This document shows, piece after piece, positions 45,757 to 55,557 of a stretch of DNA of 64,000 nucleotides (positions are counted from its first letter, which is position 1; every line of letters starts with the position of its first letter). The DNA is taken from NCBI GenBank assembly GCA_027487485.1, contig JAIYDN010000112.1:186001-250000 (forward strand). The letters run 5' to 3'. The notes below the pieces were generated by a model, which searched no databases, was not told the DNA's origin, and worked only from the letters and a program-made list of their open reading frames with translations. The DNA is from Planctomycetaceae bacterium (GTDB lineage: Bacteria; Planctomycetota; Planctomycetia; Pirellulales; Pirellulaceae). Position numbers and translations under genes: made by a program.

Positions 45757-47276
45757 GGCAGGTCCGCCAATTGCGTTGATTGCGATGATTGAGATGTTTG
45801 CGACGAAACCGAACGCGAAGACGAAGGGGTCGGCTCCAATCGAACCTGTTCGATGCGGTTCATTTCAGGAACTGGTTCGCATTGGATCAAGTCCCCTTGC
45901 TCAAGCACTTGATGCCCTTCCACGATGACACGTTCGCCGAGCTTTAGGCCGTCGACAACTTCCAACCAGCCATCGTGAGTCGCTGCGGTGGTAACCTGCC
46001 GAAGCTCAAAGTTTCGCCCCGATTCATCAACCACATAAGCTATTCCACGATTTCCGGAGATTCCCGTCACCGAGCCTTCAGGAACGCTCAAGGATTTCCG
46101 ATTCAACACGGCCCGTCCGAATCCAGTTAACCCGGGCACAATCTTCTTGCTTGGATTGCTGAAGGTTGCTCGTACTGAAAAGGTCGCAGGCCATTCGGGC
46201 GATCCCGTACCAAGAGGACGAATCGGGCGATTTGTTTCAGGTCCGCCATGCGAAAAATGGACTAGAGGGCGGACCTTGGTAACGGTTGCTTCAAAAACTT
46301 CATTCTGGAAGGCAGCCAATCGAACTTCGACTTTGCCCCCCAAACCAATTTGCCCCATGGCGGTTTGATCCAGATACAATTCAAACCATAAACCAGAAGC
46401 AAGCAGCATTGCGGGGCGACCAGGATCTTGATTGTACTCGCCCTCATGAACCAGGACCCGTTCTACGATTCCGTCGGCAGGCGCAATCGATTGATAGTCC
46501 CGCAACTCGAGTTCCCGATATTCCACCTGAAGCGCCGCTTCTTGAATCGAGCATTCCGCCATTCGAAGGCTTTCTTTTAAGCCCTCTTCGGCGATCGTCG
46601 TGTTGAGCTGCAGTTCATGGAAGGATGCGGTTGCACGCACTGTTTCTAGTTCTTTTTCAAGGACATCTTGCTCGCTGACAAACTTCTCGCGATTGAGGGC
46701 CGTGTAGGTTGCCATCAACTGCTTCAGGATGTCGGCCTCCCGTTCCATCGCGTTGAGACGAATGCGTTCGCGATCCGGTCGCTCTTTGTCCAACACATTC
46801 ACGGTGCCGATGGAAACGCGTCGCAGTTCCGCTTGAGCCGTCGTGAGTGCTGCTTTGGCGGCTGCGATCTTATTGCGGATACGACTTTCGTCTAACAAGA
46901 TAAGCACATCGCCGGCTTTGACAAAGTCCCCTTCTTCCACGCAGACCTTTTCGATCCGAGCCATCCCTACCATAGGAACCTGTACCGGTTCGCTTTGCAC
47001 CAGCCCTTCACCTAGAAAGCGAACTTCGATATCACGCAACTCCACCGATGCGGTCTGCACTGGAAATGCTTGACCGGTCTTTCGAAGGACAGACGCATAC
47101 CCAAGCTTCGAAGTGTACATTCTTGCTTTAGGGTTCTTGTACGAAGGCCAAATCAAGAAAAAGATGGTGACGCAGCAAAGGAGCAAAGTTACGCCTGCTG
47201 CAAGCATCGTCCTTATCTCTGGTTGAAAGACTTTGGTCCAACGCTGGAGATGATGAAGTCTCTTGTGAATGGTCAT
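45753..47276 (-). CDS. HlyD/RND-type periplasmic adaptor protein
   Basis: The 507-aa protein has one N-terminal membrane span (about 24-43), a lipoyl-like domain split by a long coiled-coil hairpin (KAALTTAQAELRR to VEYRELELRDYQSIAPADGIVERV), then a beta-barrel and membrane-proximal domain (GYGRAVL-type GLTGFGRAVLNRKS). This is the layout of membrane-fusion adaptors for RND or ABC pumps. No pump or outer-membrane channel gene is adjacent. The C terminus is a Ser/Gln-rich tail. Overlaps its neighbours by 4 nt at both ends. Confidence 0.88.
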   Translation of the reverse strand: MTIHKRLHHLQRWTKVFQPEIRTMLAAGVTLLLCCVTIFFLIWPSYKNPKARMYTSKLGYASVLRKTGQAFPVQTASVELRDIEVRFLGEGLVQSEPVQVPMVGMARIEKVCVEEGDFVKAGDVLILLDESRIRNKIAAAKAALTTAQAELRRVSIGTVNVLDKERPDRERIRLNAMEREADILKQLMATYTALNREKFVSEQDVLEKELETVRATASFHELQLNTTIAEEGLKESLRMAECSIQEAALQVEYRELELRDYQSIAPADGIVERVLVHEGEYNQDPGRPAMLLASGLWFELYLDQTAMGQIGLGGKVEVRLAAFQNEVFEATVTKVRPLVHFSHGGPETNRPIRPLGTGSPEWPATFSVRATFSNPSKKIVPGLTGFGRAVLNRKSLSVPEGSVTGISGNRGIAYVVDESGRNFELRQVTTAATHDGWLEVVDGLKLGERVIVEGHQVLEQGDLIQCEPVPEMNRIEQVRLEPTPSSSRSVSSQTSQSSQSTQLADLP

Positions 47277-47623
47277 TCCCGATACTCCTGGATGATCGAG
47301 CGAAGCTCCTCCAGAGCCTCGTCGATATCGCGTTTCAAGTGACCATAAAAAGCTCGAATTTCATTTCGTTGCTGCATGACGGCCATCTTCTCAAGGGTAT
47401 CTGCAGCATCGCCAAGGGTATAGCAATGCAAGTACCGAAGACGTGTCTTGAGAATATGGGCTGCTTCACGAACTTCGCTGAAGTTGTCTGCCTGAAAAGC
47501 ATCGTCAAATCGACGTTCTAAGGCTGGGTACAATTCGCGAAAGATCTGTTCCGTCTCACAAAAGAACTCGAAGTTCTCCTGAAGTGCTTTTTGGATAGAC
47601 GCTTGATGGACCCAACGGCTCAT
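47273..47623 (-). CDS. HPt-like phosphotransfer protein
   Basis: The 116-aa helical protein has the HPt signature EAAHILKTRLRYLH, with His56 as the likely phospho-acceptor, followed by LGDAADTLEKMAV as in HPt domains. The glycine usually after the Lys (HxLKG) is replaced by Thr. It is encoded between, and overlaps by 4 nt, a sigma-54 response regulator and an HlyD-type adaptor. It could pass phosphate to the regulator. Confidence 0.7.
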   Translation of the reverse strand: MSRWVHQASIQKALQENFEFFCETEQIFRELYPALERRFDDAFQADNFSEVREAAHILKTRLRYLHCYTLGDAADTLEKMAVMQQRNEIRAFYGHLKRDIDEALEELRSIIQEYRE

Positions 47624-49107
47624 GATGACAATTCCTCTGCATGGTTAGGAATCTGAACACCGAGACGCCGAATCTTGTTGTAGATGCTTTTTTCACTAAT
47701 CCCCAGCATTCTCGCGGACTTTGCTTTGTTTCCTCGACACGCGACCAAGGTTTGTTCAATCGCAATCCGCTCTATTTCATCGAGCGTCTTCCCCGCCATA
47801 CCTTGATTCGTTTCGGGGATAGTGGGCGGAGCTATATGCGGTGCTGGTACACGATGCGGAAGATTGTCGACGATCGATACGCGAGTATTCCGGTTCGACG
47901 CAGGGGCGTTCTGAGCTCCCGCAAGCTGCGGATCAAAGGCCAAGTCTGCCGTGGTGACTCGTGCATTACGACAGAAGGCGACGGCGCGTTCTAGTACATT
48001 TTCTAGCTCGCGAATATTGCCGGGCCAGGAATGATTCGAAAGCTCCAGAATTGCGTCATCCGATATCTTCGGTGGCTGAATGTTTTGCCGATATGCGATG
48101 CGATTTAGGATGTTGGCAACCAACATCGGTATTTCATCCGCGCGCTCACGAAGCGGCGGCATCATCAACCGAAGCACATTCAGTCGATAGAATAGATCCT
48201 GGCGAAAACAATTCGCTTGACACATCGCAGGCAGGTCTCGGTGAGTCGCCACTATCAAGCGAACATCGACTTTCCGAATTTCGTTACAACCGATTCGCTG
48301 AATCGTTCGATCTTGCAGAAAGGTAAGGAGCTTGGGCTGCAATTCGAGAGGCAAGTCTCCGATCTCATCTAAGAATAAGGTCCCCCCATCAGCGACCTCC
48401 ACCCGCCCTGGCCGATCCTTCACTGCACCCGTAAACGCACCTTTGATGTGCCCAAACAATTCGGATTCAATCAAATCCCGAGGAAGCGATGCGCAATTGA
48501 CCGCAACAAAGGGTTCTGCAGAACGAGGTCCCTTTTGATGGATCATGCGCGCTACGGTGGATTTCCCTGTGCCGCTCTCCCCTCCAAGAAGCACCGTCGA
48601 ATCCAACATCGCGATGCGAGCAATGGTTTCCGATTGCTGATCCTCGCGATGAGACATCGCAGGACTGAATGAAGCCGGCACAGAAATGGTCAAAGATTCT
48701 CGCAGATCGGCATTCTCGCAATGCAACTTCCATGCTTCGACCGCCTTCTGAACGTACACCAATAGCTCATCGGGCTGATAAGGCTTTCGAAGATACTCAA
48801 ACGCCCCCTCTTTCATTGCGTTGACCGCATCCTGCACATCCTCGGATCCTGTCACCACAATGACCTGCGTGTTCTTAAAGTTTTTGCGGATGCGGCGCAG
48901 GCATTCAATACCGCTTAAGCCAGGCATTCGCAAATCCAGCAGAACCACCGCTGTCTCGTTCGACAAGATCTCCAAAACAGTTGCCCCGTTGTCGACTCCG
49001 ATGGTCGAGTAACCAGCACCCTGAAGTTGTGCCAACAACACCCGCAATGCCATGGGGTCATCATCGACAGCAATCAGCTGCACCCCTTTTGTTATTGAAA
49101 CTGACAA
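47620..49107 (-). CDS. NtrC-family sigma-54 response regulator
   Basis: The 495-aa protein has a receiver domain (acidic D15-D17, phospho-acceptor Asp58 in [10 protein letters not shown], and Lys near 108), an AAA+ domain with Walker A GESGTGKS, the sigma-54-contact loop GAFTGA, and a C-terminal Fis-type helix-turn-helix ([19 protein letters not shown]). It would activate sigma-54 promoters when phosphorylated. Translation starts at TTG with GGGAGG 8 bp upstream. First gene of the operon ending at the GT-C gene; all junctions are 4-nt overlaps. Confidence 0.93.
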   Translation of the reverse strand: MSVSITKGVQLIAVDDDPMALRVLLAQLQGAGYSTIGVDNGATVLEILSNETAVVLLDLRMPGLSGIECLRRIRKNFKNTQVIVVTGSEDVQDAVNAMKEGAFEYLRKPYQPDELLVYVQKAVEAWKLHCENADLRESLTISVPASFSPAMSHREDQQSETIARIAMLDSTVLLGGESGTGKSTVARMIHQKGPRSAEPFVAVNCASLPRDLIESELFGHIKGAFTGAVKDRPGRVEVADGGTLFLDEIGDLPLELQPKLLTFLQDRTIQRIGCNEIRKVDVRLIVATHRDLPAMCQANCFRQDLFYRLNVLRLMMPPLRERADEIPMLVANILNRIAYRQNIQPPKISDDAILELSNHSWPGNIRELENVLERAVAFCRNARVTTADLAFDPQLAGAQNAPASNRNTRVSIVDNLPHRVPAPHIAPPTIPETNQGMAGKTLDEIERIAIEQTLVACRGNKAKSARMLGISEKSIYNKIRRLGVQIPNHAEELSS

Positions 49108-49247
49108 ATCGATGGCCTCCCTAGCCGAATCGCCTAATGGCTTCTTAAGACAGAATCCTACTCACCACACATTGCATCCATTCGCTTGCAGTCTGCAGTC
49201 GCAAAACTTGACTCACTCGCGAAACCGGATGCACTTCCTCAGTCCAA

Positions 49248-49263
49248 TGCACGCGATGTACCA
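49248..49263 (-). promoter_or_regulatory. Candidate sigma-54 promoter for the regulator operon
   Basis: On the minus strand TGGTACA-TCGC-GTGCA has GG-10-GC spacing and matches TGG-AC and TGCA of the consensus. Transcription would start about 130 bp before the TTG of the NtrC-type gene. Confidence 0.4.
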
Positions 49264-49270
49264 AACGACA

Positions 49271-49320
49271 GAATTAGATTCAGTGGTCAAAAACAGCAGT
49301 AAAAAATACAGTCTAATTCG
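49271..49320. promoter_or_regulatory. Inverted repeat between divergent sigma-54-like promoters
   Basis: GAATTAGATT at 49271 and its inverted counterpart AGTCTAATTC near 49310 form a spaced inverted repeat. It lies between the leftward promoter (49248) and the rightward promoter (49450), a fitting place for the enhancer site of the adjacent NtrC-type protein. Binding is an inference. Confidence 0.45.
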
Positions 49321-49449
49321 CGAAACCGCCGACATCAAGTATTTAATACAGCCGTCGCCAGCCCCAAAAAGCGGTATTTTTTACATGACTTTCGCGGAAG
49401 GAGTGTAAGAAAGACTTGGGTTTTATCTTCTTAATAATCCATCGGATTT

Positions 49450-49465
49450 TGGCACGCAGCGAGCA
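49450..49465 (+). promoter_or_regulatory. Candidate sigma-54 promoter for the GT2 gene
   Basis: TGGCACG-CAGC-GAGCA has a perfect -24 element and the -12 GC at 10-bp spacing; only the T-T of the -12 box differs. The expected start site (about 49476) lies downstream of the first possible start codon (49466) and upstream of the ATG at 49529, so it fixes the gene start. Confidence 0.6.
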
Positions 49466-49528
49466 TTGAAGAGGTCTTGGACCAGGAACGGTCCGGCCTT
49501 CCTCTCTCTCTCCACTCCTAGGTGTTTC

Positions 49529-50680
49529 ATGTTGTTCGAATCTGATTCTCTGTCCAAATCCAACGTTTTCTCCACCGATTCTCGTCCGAGCGCATCCCCC
49601 CCAAAGATCTCTTTCGTTATCCCGTTGAAGGATGAAGAAGCCACGATTTCTCAGCTGGTTGACGGCATCTCCGAAAACGTGCAAGGCATCCAGCACGAGA
49701 TCATTCTTGTTGATGATGGTAGCAAGGACTGGTCCTGGAGCATCATCCAGGACTTGGCAATCACTAAGCCTGGTGTGGTTCGCGGGATCCGATTTCGATC
49801 CAATCGGGGCAAAGCAGCGGCTCTGGCCGTCGGTTTTGAAGCGGCACAAGGGGAGATCATCTTTACTATGGACGCAGATCTTCAGGATGATCCGACGGAG
49901 ATTCCACGTTTTTTGGCGAAGCTAGAAGAGGGCTATGATCTGGTTAGCGGATGGAAGCAAGTGCGTCACGATCCGTGGCACAAAGTGCTTCCCAGCCGCA
50001 TCTTCAATCGTATGCTTAGCCGAGTCAGCAAAGTAAAGTTGCACGACCACAACTGCGGCTTCAAGTGCTATCGCAAATCGGTTGCGAAATCCATACGGCT
50101 TTTCGGGGAACTGCACCGAATGGTACCAGCGCTTTCAGGCATGCAAGGATTTCAAGTCGCAGAAATTCCAGTCAAGCACCATGCACGCCGATTCGGAAAA
50201 TCGAAGTACGGTATCGAACGCTTTATTCGAGGCTTTAGCGATATGCTGACCATCGGATTCTTGCGCACCTACCAAGAGCGACCATCGCATTTTACCAATG
50301 CCTGCGCACTCGCTTTCGCATTGATTGGTTTGGCCTTAGCAACATCAGCCATGTTCATGGGGATCGCAAACACCGAAGGCTTACTATTGCTCTCGGCAGC
50401 ACTAATCCTAGTGGGCATGGGAGGTTCTATCGTGATCCTTGGACTTCTTTCGGAACTGATGATTCGAACCAACCACATACCACATGCCAAGGCATCGGTG
50501 GTGGAGACAGTGTCCTATCCTATTCAAGATGCTTCTAACGCGTTCCCGCCAGCCAATCGCTTTCGAAATCACTCCTTCGCTGAACAAGGGCATGGTATGG
50601 ATTCTTTGGAATTGAAAAGCAACCTGTCGAAGCATGCCGACAAGCATCAGCACCGCGAGACTGTCGAAGCTGGTTTGTAA
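49529..50680 (+). CDS. GT2 family membrane glycosyltransferase (DPM/ArnC-like)
   Basis: About 383 aa. The GT-A fold shows PKISFVIPLKDEEATI, the VDDGSKD loop, and the DXD-type MDADLQDDP. Two membrane spans follow near 260-330 (FALIGLALATSAMFMG, LLLLSAALILVGMGG). This is the architecture of polyprenyl-phosphate sugar transferases that supply lipid-linked sugars to GT-C enzymes, such as the one at 40.9-44.4 kb. The last 70 residues are hydrophilic. The start follows from the sigma-54 promoter. It precedes a GT4-flippase fusion by 78 bp. Confidence 0.88.
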   Translation: MLFESDSLSKSNVFSTDSRPSASPPKISFVIPLKDEEATISQLVDGISENVQGIQHEIILVDDGSKDWSWSIIQDLAITKPGVVRGIRFRSNRGKAAALAVGFEAAQGEIIFTMDADLQDDPTEIPRFLAKLEEGYDLVSGWKQVRHDPWHKVLPSRIFNRMLSRVSKVKLHDHNCGFKCYRKSVAKSIRLFGELHRMVPALSGMQGFQVAEIPVKHHARRFGKSKYGIERFIRGFSDMLTIGFLRTYQERPSHFTNACALAFALIGLALATSAMFMGIANTEGLLLLSAALILVGMGGSIVILGLLSELMIRTNHIPHAKASVVETVSYPIQDASNAFPPANRFRNHSFAEQGHGMDSLELKSNLSKHADKHQHRETVEAGL

Positions 50681-50758
50681 GTAAAAAGTGCCTTGTCCCA
50701 AGATACCGCACTGAACACTTCTTAACCATCTCTCAAGCTTTGCAACTCCTCCACAACC

Positions 50759-53077
50759 ATGTCGAAAAACAACAACCTGAAAATCTTAGTTATCTCGAGC
50801 ACTTACCCGCGGCATGCCAACGATTATGCCGTACCCTGGATGCGAGAAGCGCATGCTAGGCTTGCCAAGGAAGGTCATGAACTAACGGTACTGGCTCCTT
50901 CCTACAAGGGCTTGAAAAGCCACTGGATCGATGGAATCGAAGTCAAACGATTTCGATATGCACCTCGCTCTCTGGAAACACTGACCCATGAGGAGGGGGC
51001 AGCCTACCGCGTTCGACGTCGTTGGGTACAACTGCTTGCGATACCTTATCTGATTGTTGGTTGCTTGGTTGCGGCCTGGGTTGCATTCCGCGGCAAGTAC
51101 GACATCATCCACGTGCACTGGCCATTTCCGCATGGACTGATGGGCCAAGCAGCGAGATTCACTAGTGGCGCTCGCATGGTTTTAATGTCGCATGGGGCGG
51201 AATTCGCTTTGGCACAACGTAAGAAATGGATCCGTCCAATTCTCCGCCAGTCGCTGCGAGCAGCAGATCTTAGAATCGCGAACAGCACGAGCACGGCGAA
51301 GATGGTCATGGAATCGTCGAATATGCCTTGCGAAGTTGTTCCGTATGGTACGACGGTCCAGGCCGTCAACGCTCCATCCCAAAGCAACGTGATTCCCCGA
51401 GTCCTATTCACAGGCCGTCTCATCGAACGCAAAGGTGTTGAGTATCTATTGAGAGCTATTCCCCTGGTTCTCCGCAACCACCAAGCCCAGTTCATTATCA
51501 CGGGCAATGGAGACCAGCGGCCTAAGCTGGAGGCGATCCGGGACGAACTGCAAATCCAAGAGTCGGTCCAGTTCTTAGGCTTCGTATCGAACGAACAATT
51601 AAGTCAGGAGTACGCCAAATGCGATATGTGGGTAAACCCAAGCATTATCGATAGCTGGGGTGATACCGAAGGCTTGGGCGTTGGTTCCATCGAAGCCTAC
51701 TGCTACGGCAAACCTGTCATCGCATCGGCAGTCGGAGGAATACCTGACACCGTCATTCATGGAAAAACAGGCTTCCTAGTCAGTGAAAAGAACCTCGAAG
51801 AACTGGCTTCTTCGATCAGCGAGCTACTATCGAAACCAGCCCTTGCCCAAGCCATGGGCGCTGCTGGGTTCGCCTTTGCAAAGCGAACGTTTGAATGGTC
51901 TGCGATCACATCCAAATTGGTTTCGCTTTACCATTCCGTTCTGCCCAGCCGAGCGGCTCTTGTCACATCACCTTCCTCGCTTCAATTGCAAAGCCCGGCT
52001 ACGCTGTTGACAAGCAATGGCTCGTTGCAAACGACTCCGGTTCCAAACATGAAATGGAAGGCTTCCGTCAACGAAGTTCGCGCTGCCGATTCAAGCGAAT
52101 TGAGAAGAAAGCCTGGGGCTCTCTTTCGCGGCGTTCTGTTGACTGGCGTTGGAACTTGCATTGCCGCCTGCATGTTCTTTGCTGGCCAAAGCTTGGTCCA
52201 AAACATCGACGTTCTGAAAGAAGGACCCTCCTGGTTGATCGCAAACGCCGTGGCCTTAGCGATCCTCTATCGAGTCGCGAATACCTTCGGCTGGACTCTC
52301 ATCCTACAATCCTTGGGAGCAAGCGTCGACAAATGGAAGGCAACTCAAGTCTGGCTACTTTCGGAATCGAGCCGTTGGCTACCAGGATCCATATGGAACT
52401 ACGTTTCTCGAGTTACGATGTCGGCTGGGCAACTGAATGTGCCGGCACCGATTGCATTGGCCTCCATGTTCATCGAACTGATTTTGGTTCTACTTGCAGC
52501 CGTCTGTATCGCAGCGATGGGGCTTCCTTACTTCTACCACGCGATCGTACCGTACTGGGAAAGTTTCGACACCACGACTATCGTCTCCATTGCCATGCTA
52601 ACCATGCTCGGGTGCATCGCCATGGCATTTGTTGGTCGTCGCCAGCTTGTTAGAAAACTACTAGGAATGCGTTCTCAAATGCAGCACTTGAAGGATCGCC
52701 CGATCGATTACCAATTGGTAGGCGTTTCGTTCGCATTCTTTGTGGCTATGAACCTGTTCAATGGCCTGATTACCTACCTGGTTGCTTCCGCGACCTATCC
52801 TAGTTTTGAAGTTCCCTTTGTCGCCGTCGTGGGTGCGACATCAGCGGCTTGGATCTGCGGCTTCGTGGCGATTGTTGCGCCGGGGGGATTGATGGTTCGG
52901 GAGGCAGCATTCGCAGCAATGCTTCTTCCATGGATTGGCTACCCAGAAGCAATCACGATCGCGGTCGTAGCAAGGCTGACTCAAATGCTTGCCGAAGGAG
53001 TCACCATGGTTTGGGTCATCGCCGAGCGTGCTTTGGGTGAATCGCGATCTATGCTTCCATCGAAACGAACGCCATGA
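50759..53077 (+). CDS. GT4 glycosyltransferase fused to a LPG-synthase-TM-like flippase domain
   Basis: The 772-aa protein has a GT-B, GT4-type glycosyltransferase in the first 400 residues (N-terminal LVISSTYPRHANDYAVPW, then GRLIERKGVEYLLRAI, and the E-x7-E region with SIEAYCYGKPVIAS). Residues about 460-760 form several membrane helices of the lysylphosphatidylglycerol synthase TM / UPF0104 type (FLRWLPGSIWNY-like SSRWLPGSIWNYVSR and WICGFVAIVAPGGLMVREA). The fusion suggests one protein makes and moves a lipid-linked glycan. It is probably co-transcribed with the GT2 gene. Ends 18 bp from a convergent operon. Confidence 0.88.
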   Translation: MSKNNNLKILVISSTYPRHANDYAVPWMREAHARLAKEGHELTVLAPSYKGLKSHWIDGIEVKRFRYAPRSLETLTHEEGAAYRVRRRWVQLLAIPYLIVGCLVAAWVAFRGKYDIIHVHWPFPHGLMGQAARFTSGARMVLMSHGAEFALAQRKKWIRPILRQSLRAADLRIANSTSTAKMVMESSNMPCEVVPYGTTVQAVNAPSQSNVIPRVLFTGRLIERKGVEYLLRAIPLVLRNHQAQFIITGNGDQRPKLEAIRDELQIQESVQFLGFVSNEQLSQEYAKCDMWVNPSIIDSWGDTEGLGVGSIEAYCYGKPVIASAVGGIPDTVIHGKTGFLVSEKNLEELASSISELLSKPALAQAMGAAGFAFAKRTFEWSAITSKLVSLYHSVLPSRAALVTSPSSLQLQSPATLLTSNGSLQTTPVPNMKWKASVNEVRAADSSELRRKPGALFRGVLLTGVGTCIAACMFFAGQSLVQNIDVLKEGPSWLIANAVALAILYRVANTFGWTLILQSLGASVDKWKATQVWLLSESSRWLPGSIWNYVSRVTMSAGQLNVPAPIALASMFIELILVLLAAVCIAAMGLPYFYHAIVPYWESFDTTTIVSIAMLTMLGCIAMAFVGRRQLVRKLLGMRSQMQHLKDRPIDYQLVGVSFAFFVAMNLFNGLITYLVASATYPSFEVPFVAVVGATSAAWICGFVAIVAPGGLMVREAAFAAMLLPWIGYPEAITIAVVARLTQMLAEGVTMVWVIAERALGESRSMLPSKRTP

Positions 53078-53095
53078 TCCCTTCCCCAAAGTAGT

Positions 53096-54187
53096 TTATC
53101 GTGTCGACGCAATACGCACGAAGTCCTCGACCGTTTCGGGTTCTTCCTGGACGGAGCTTTGCAAATCTTCGTGTCGGCAAATGCTACGAATGACGGACGA
53201 CGGAAAGCTCCAAAGAGATAGCAAGTATGCACCTACTTCTGCGTGGGTGCAACGAAAGGCTTCGCGTTCAAGATCGACCAGTGACGATGCTTGATGCCGC
53301 GAGTGTTCGATGATCTGCAAATAACGACTCCCGGCTGATACGGACAGTACCAGTTTTCCAAAGTCTTGAAAAAGACTTGCGATGTAACATTCATCCGAAA
53401 ACATTTTGGGTTTCCCATGTTTTTGGACAAGTTGCAGAACCTTCTGCGCCCGCAAGATCCCAGTCTCCAAAACCTCGGTACACAGATTTTTATCGAGAGT
53501 TGGACTCAGAGCATGTGCCAATTTCAATCCGCACACGATCGTTCGCAATTGTGAGGCACCGAGCAGCAAAATGGCTTGATCGATGTCGCATACCGGAGAT
53601 CGCATACCAAAATGAGAGGAGTTAATGATTTTGAGAATGTAGGCGTAGAGCCCAAGATCATTTCGAACGGATTCGCCAATCTTTTTGGGAGATACGTCGG
53701 GTTCTCGCAAGAGCGACAGGATATCGAAAATCGATGAGGTGGATACGGGAATGGTTCTCCCCGAAGTAACAAAACGTCGAATCTCAGGATCACCCAAACG
53801 CGATTGAATTTCCAGCGACAACTGGAGAGCTTGATAGATTTGATCAGCGTCGCATGGCTTGGCAAGAATGCTGTGCGCAACGCTGTGGGCTTGAATCAAA
53901 GCATCTTGATCCGTTTGCCCGGAAAAGATGATCCGAATGGATTCAGGGAAGTAACGCTGAATCTCTTTCAACAGAACCGCTCCGTCCATCCCCGGCATAC
54001 GCATGTCCGTAACAACCGCCGATGGAACGACACCTTTGCAGATCTCCAACGCCGCCGCACCCGAGTCCGCAAAGTGCAAGTCCCAGTTTCGAGCGACCAA
54101 CGTTAGCCGGCGCCTGGTGCTTGACAGCAACATCGGATCATCGTCCACAAAAATGATACTAGGTCGAACGTTAGAACTGGAACTCAT
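53096..54187 (-). CDS. Response regulator with HDOD output domain
   Basis: The 363-aa protein has a receiver (FVDDDPML, phospho-acceptor Asp61 in VVTDMRMPG, Lys near 109) and an HDOD domain (about 130-330), with the inactive-HD features of that family (SSHFGMRSPVCDIDQAI, CYIASLFQDFGKLVL). HDOD proteins act in signalling without known hydrolase activity. Its ATG overlaps the stop of the histidine kinase (ATGA), so kinase and regulator are coupled. Third gene of the H-NOX operon. Confidence 0.9.
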   Translation of the reverse strand: MSSSSNVRPSIIFVDDDPMLLSSTRRRLTLVARNWDLHFADSGAAALEICKGVVPSAVVTDMRMPGMDGAVLLKEIQRYFPESIRIIFSGQTDQDALIQAHSVAHSILAKPCDADQIYQALQLSLEIQSRLGDPEIRRFVTSGRTIPVSTSSIFDILSLLREPDVSPKKIGESVRNDLGLYAYILKIINSSHFGMRSPVCDIDQAILLLGASQLRTIVCGLKLAHALSPTLDKNLCTEVLETGILRAQKVLQLVQKHGKPKMFSDECYIASLFQDFGKLVLSVSAGSRYLQIIEHSRHQASSLVDLEREAFRCTHAEVGAYLLSLWSFPSSVIRSICRHEDLQSSVQEEPETVEDFVRIASTR

Positions 54188-55539
54188 TCGGAACCTCCAG
54201 ACGGCACTACATCACCGGGAGGGACATCCCCGAGCGGTTGGATCGGCAAAGAGACTATGAAGGTCGCCCCCTCTCCCAATTGTGAAACGACGTCAATGTT
54301 TCCATTGTGTCGCTCGACAACGATGGAATGAGCAATAGCAAGTCCTTGGCCCGTTCCCTTTCCCACGGCCTTGGTCGTAAAAAACAGAGTGAAAATGCGT
54401 TCTAAGTTTTCGCGTTTGATTCCTACTCCTGAATCGGTGATGCTCAACTTGGCCATGTTACCTTCTTGCCATGTCCTGAACACAATTTTTCCAAGCCGGT
54501 CGGGATTGGCTGCTCGCGCTTCTGCGATTGCGTCGCATGCGTTGATCAAGAGATTAAGTATCACTTGATTGATTTCGGAAACATGACATGTGATGTTCGG
54601 TAAAGAACGATCTAGATCAGTAACGATTTCACCTAGAGTTCGCCAATGGTTGGCAGCCAACGTCACCGCGCTAGTGATGGCCTTGTTCAAATCCAAGCTG
54701 GACATCTCCGATGCCCCAGGGTGTGCAAAGTCTCGAATCGCTTGCACGATGGAAGTGACCCTTTTACTTCCATAAAGTGTCTCGTACAAAGCAATGGGTA
54801 TTTCCTTTCGGAAAAAATCCCATTGCGTTTCGGAACAAATCTGTCGGAAGCTTTCTTCGAAACCAGGTGTTGGGTAACTTCCGGCAGAGGAAAACTCTCG
54901 TTCGACTCGGACAAGAACCTCTTCAGTCGCTTTGAAGGCGTCACGTAGAAACTTAACATTTTCGTGAACGTATTGGATCGGAGTGTTGATTTCGTGCGAG
55001 AGTCCCGCCGCAAGTTGTCCGATGGCTTCTAGTCGTTGACTCACTGCCATTTTGCGTTCGACGTTGCGAATCTGGCTCGTATTACGAATCACCCAAACAT
55101 AAAAATCTTTTCCCGCTTGAGACGATTTGCTTGCAGACAATTCCATATCAAAAATCTGCCCATGTGCATTGATTCCTTGAGTCGCGAATTTGGGCTGAGC
55201 TTCGGAACAGCGGTCGACCCAAAACTCATCGTCTAATTCGAAATCAAGCTTATTCTGAGGCAATAGAACGCGAATGTCTTGACCTTTGAGAACGTTTTCA
55301 CTGTAGCCAAAGATGCGTTCGATGGCTGGGTTCAGAGATTCGATGGTCCCCGTCTGATTGAAAGTGACGATCCCATCGGTCACACTGCGGAAAATGGCGA
55401 ACACCTCATCGGAACTCTTCTTTAACTGTGAATAGGCATCATACAGCTCGAGACTCATCGTCTCCAGCAGTTCCTCTGCTTGCTTACGGGCTTCACGTTC
55501 CCGTTCAAACATTCGTTGGTAGACATTTACCTCCGGCAC
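54184..55539 (-). CDS. PAS-containing sensor histidine kinase
   Basis: The 451-aa cytoplasmic kinase begins with a coiled coil (1-43), then a PAS domain (about 45-160), and a dimerisation/phosphorylation box with His182 (AAGLSHEINTPIQYV). The ATPase domain carries N-box NLLINACDAI, G1 DSGVGI and G2 GKGTGQGLAIAHS. The lack of a membrane span suits a soluble partner such as the upstream H-NOX protein. It starts at GTG 18 bp after the H-NOX stop. Confidence 0.9.
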   Translation of the reverse strand: MPEVNVYQRMFEREREARKQAEELLETMSLELYDAYSQLKKSSDEVFAIFRSVTDGIVTFNQTGTIESLNPAIERIFGYSENVLKGQDIRVLLPQNKLDFELDDEFWVDRCSEAQPKFATQGINAHGQIFDMELSASKSSQAGKDFYVWVIRNTSQIRNVERKMAVSQRLEAIGQLAAGLSHEINTPIQYVHENVKFLRDAFKATEEVLVRVEREFSSAGSYPTPGFEESFRQICSETQWDFFRKEIPIALYETLYGSKRVTSIVQAIRDFAHPGASEMSSLDLNKAITSAVTLAANHWRTLGEIVTDLDRSLPNITCHVSEINQVILNLLINACDAIAEARAANPDRLGKIVFRTWQEGNMAKLSITDSGVGIKRENLERIFTLFFTTKAVGKGTGQGLAIAHSIVVERHNGNIDVVSQLGEGATFIVSLPIQPLGDVPPGDVVPSGGSE

Positions 55540-55557
55540 GATTAGGTCTCCTTGGAA

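Noticed and set aside
51895-52653. A 252-codon plus-strand frame within the GT4-flippase gene
   Set aside because: Same-strand shadow in another reading frame. The other frame has continuous GT4 and membrane motifs.
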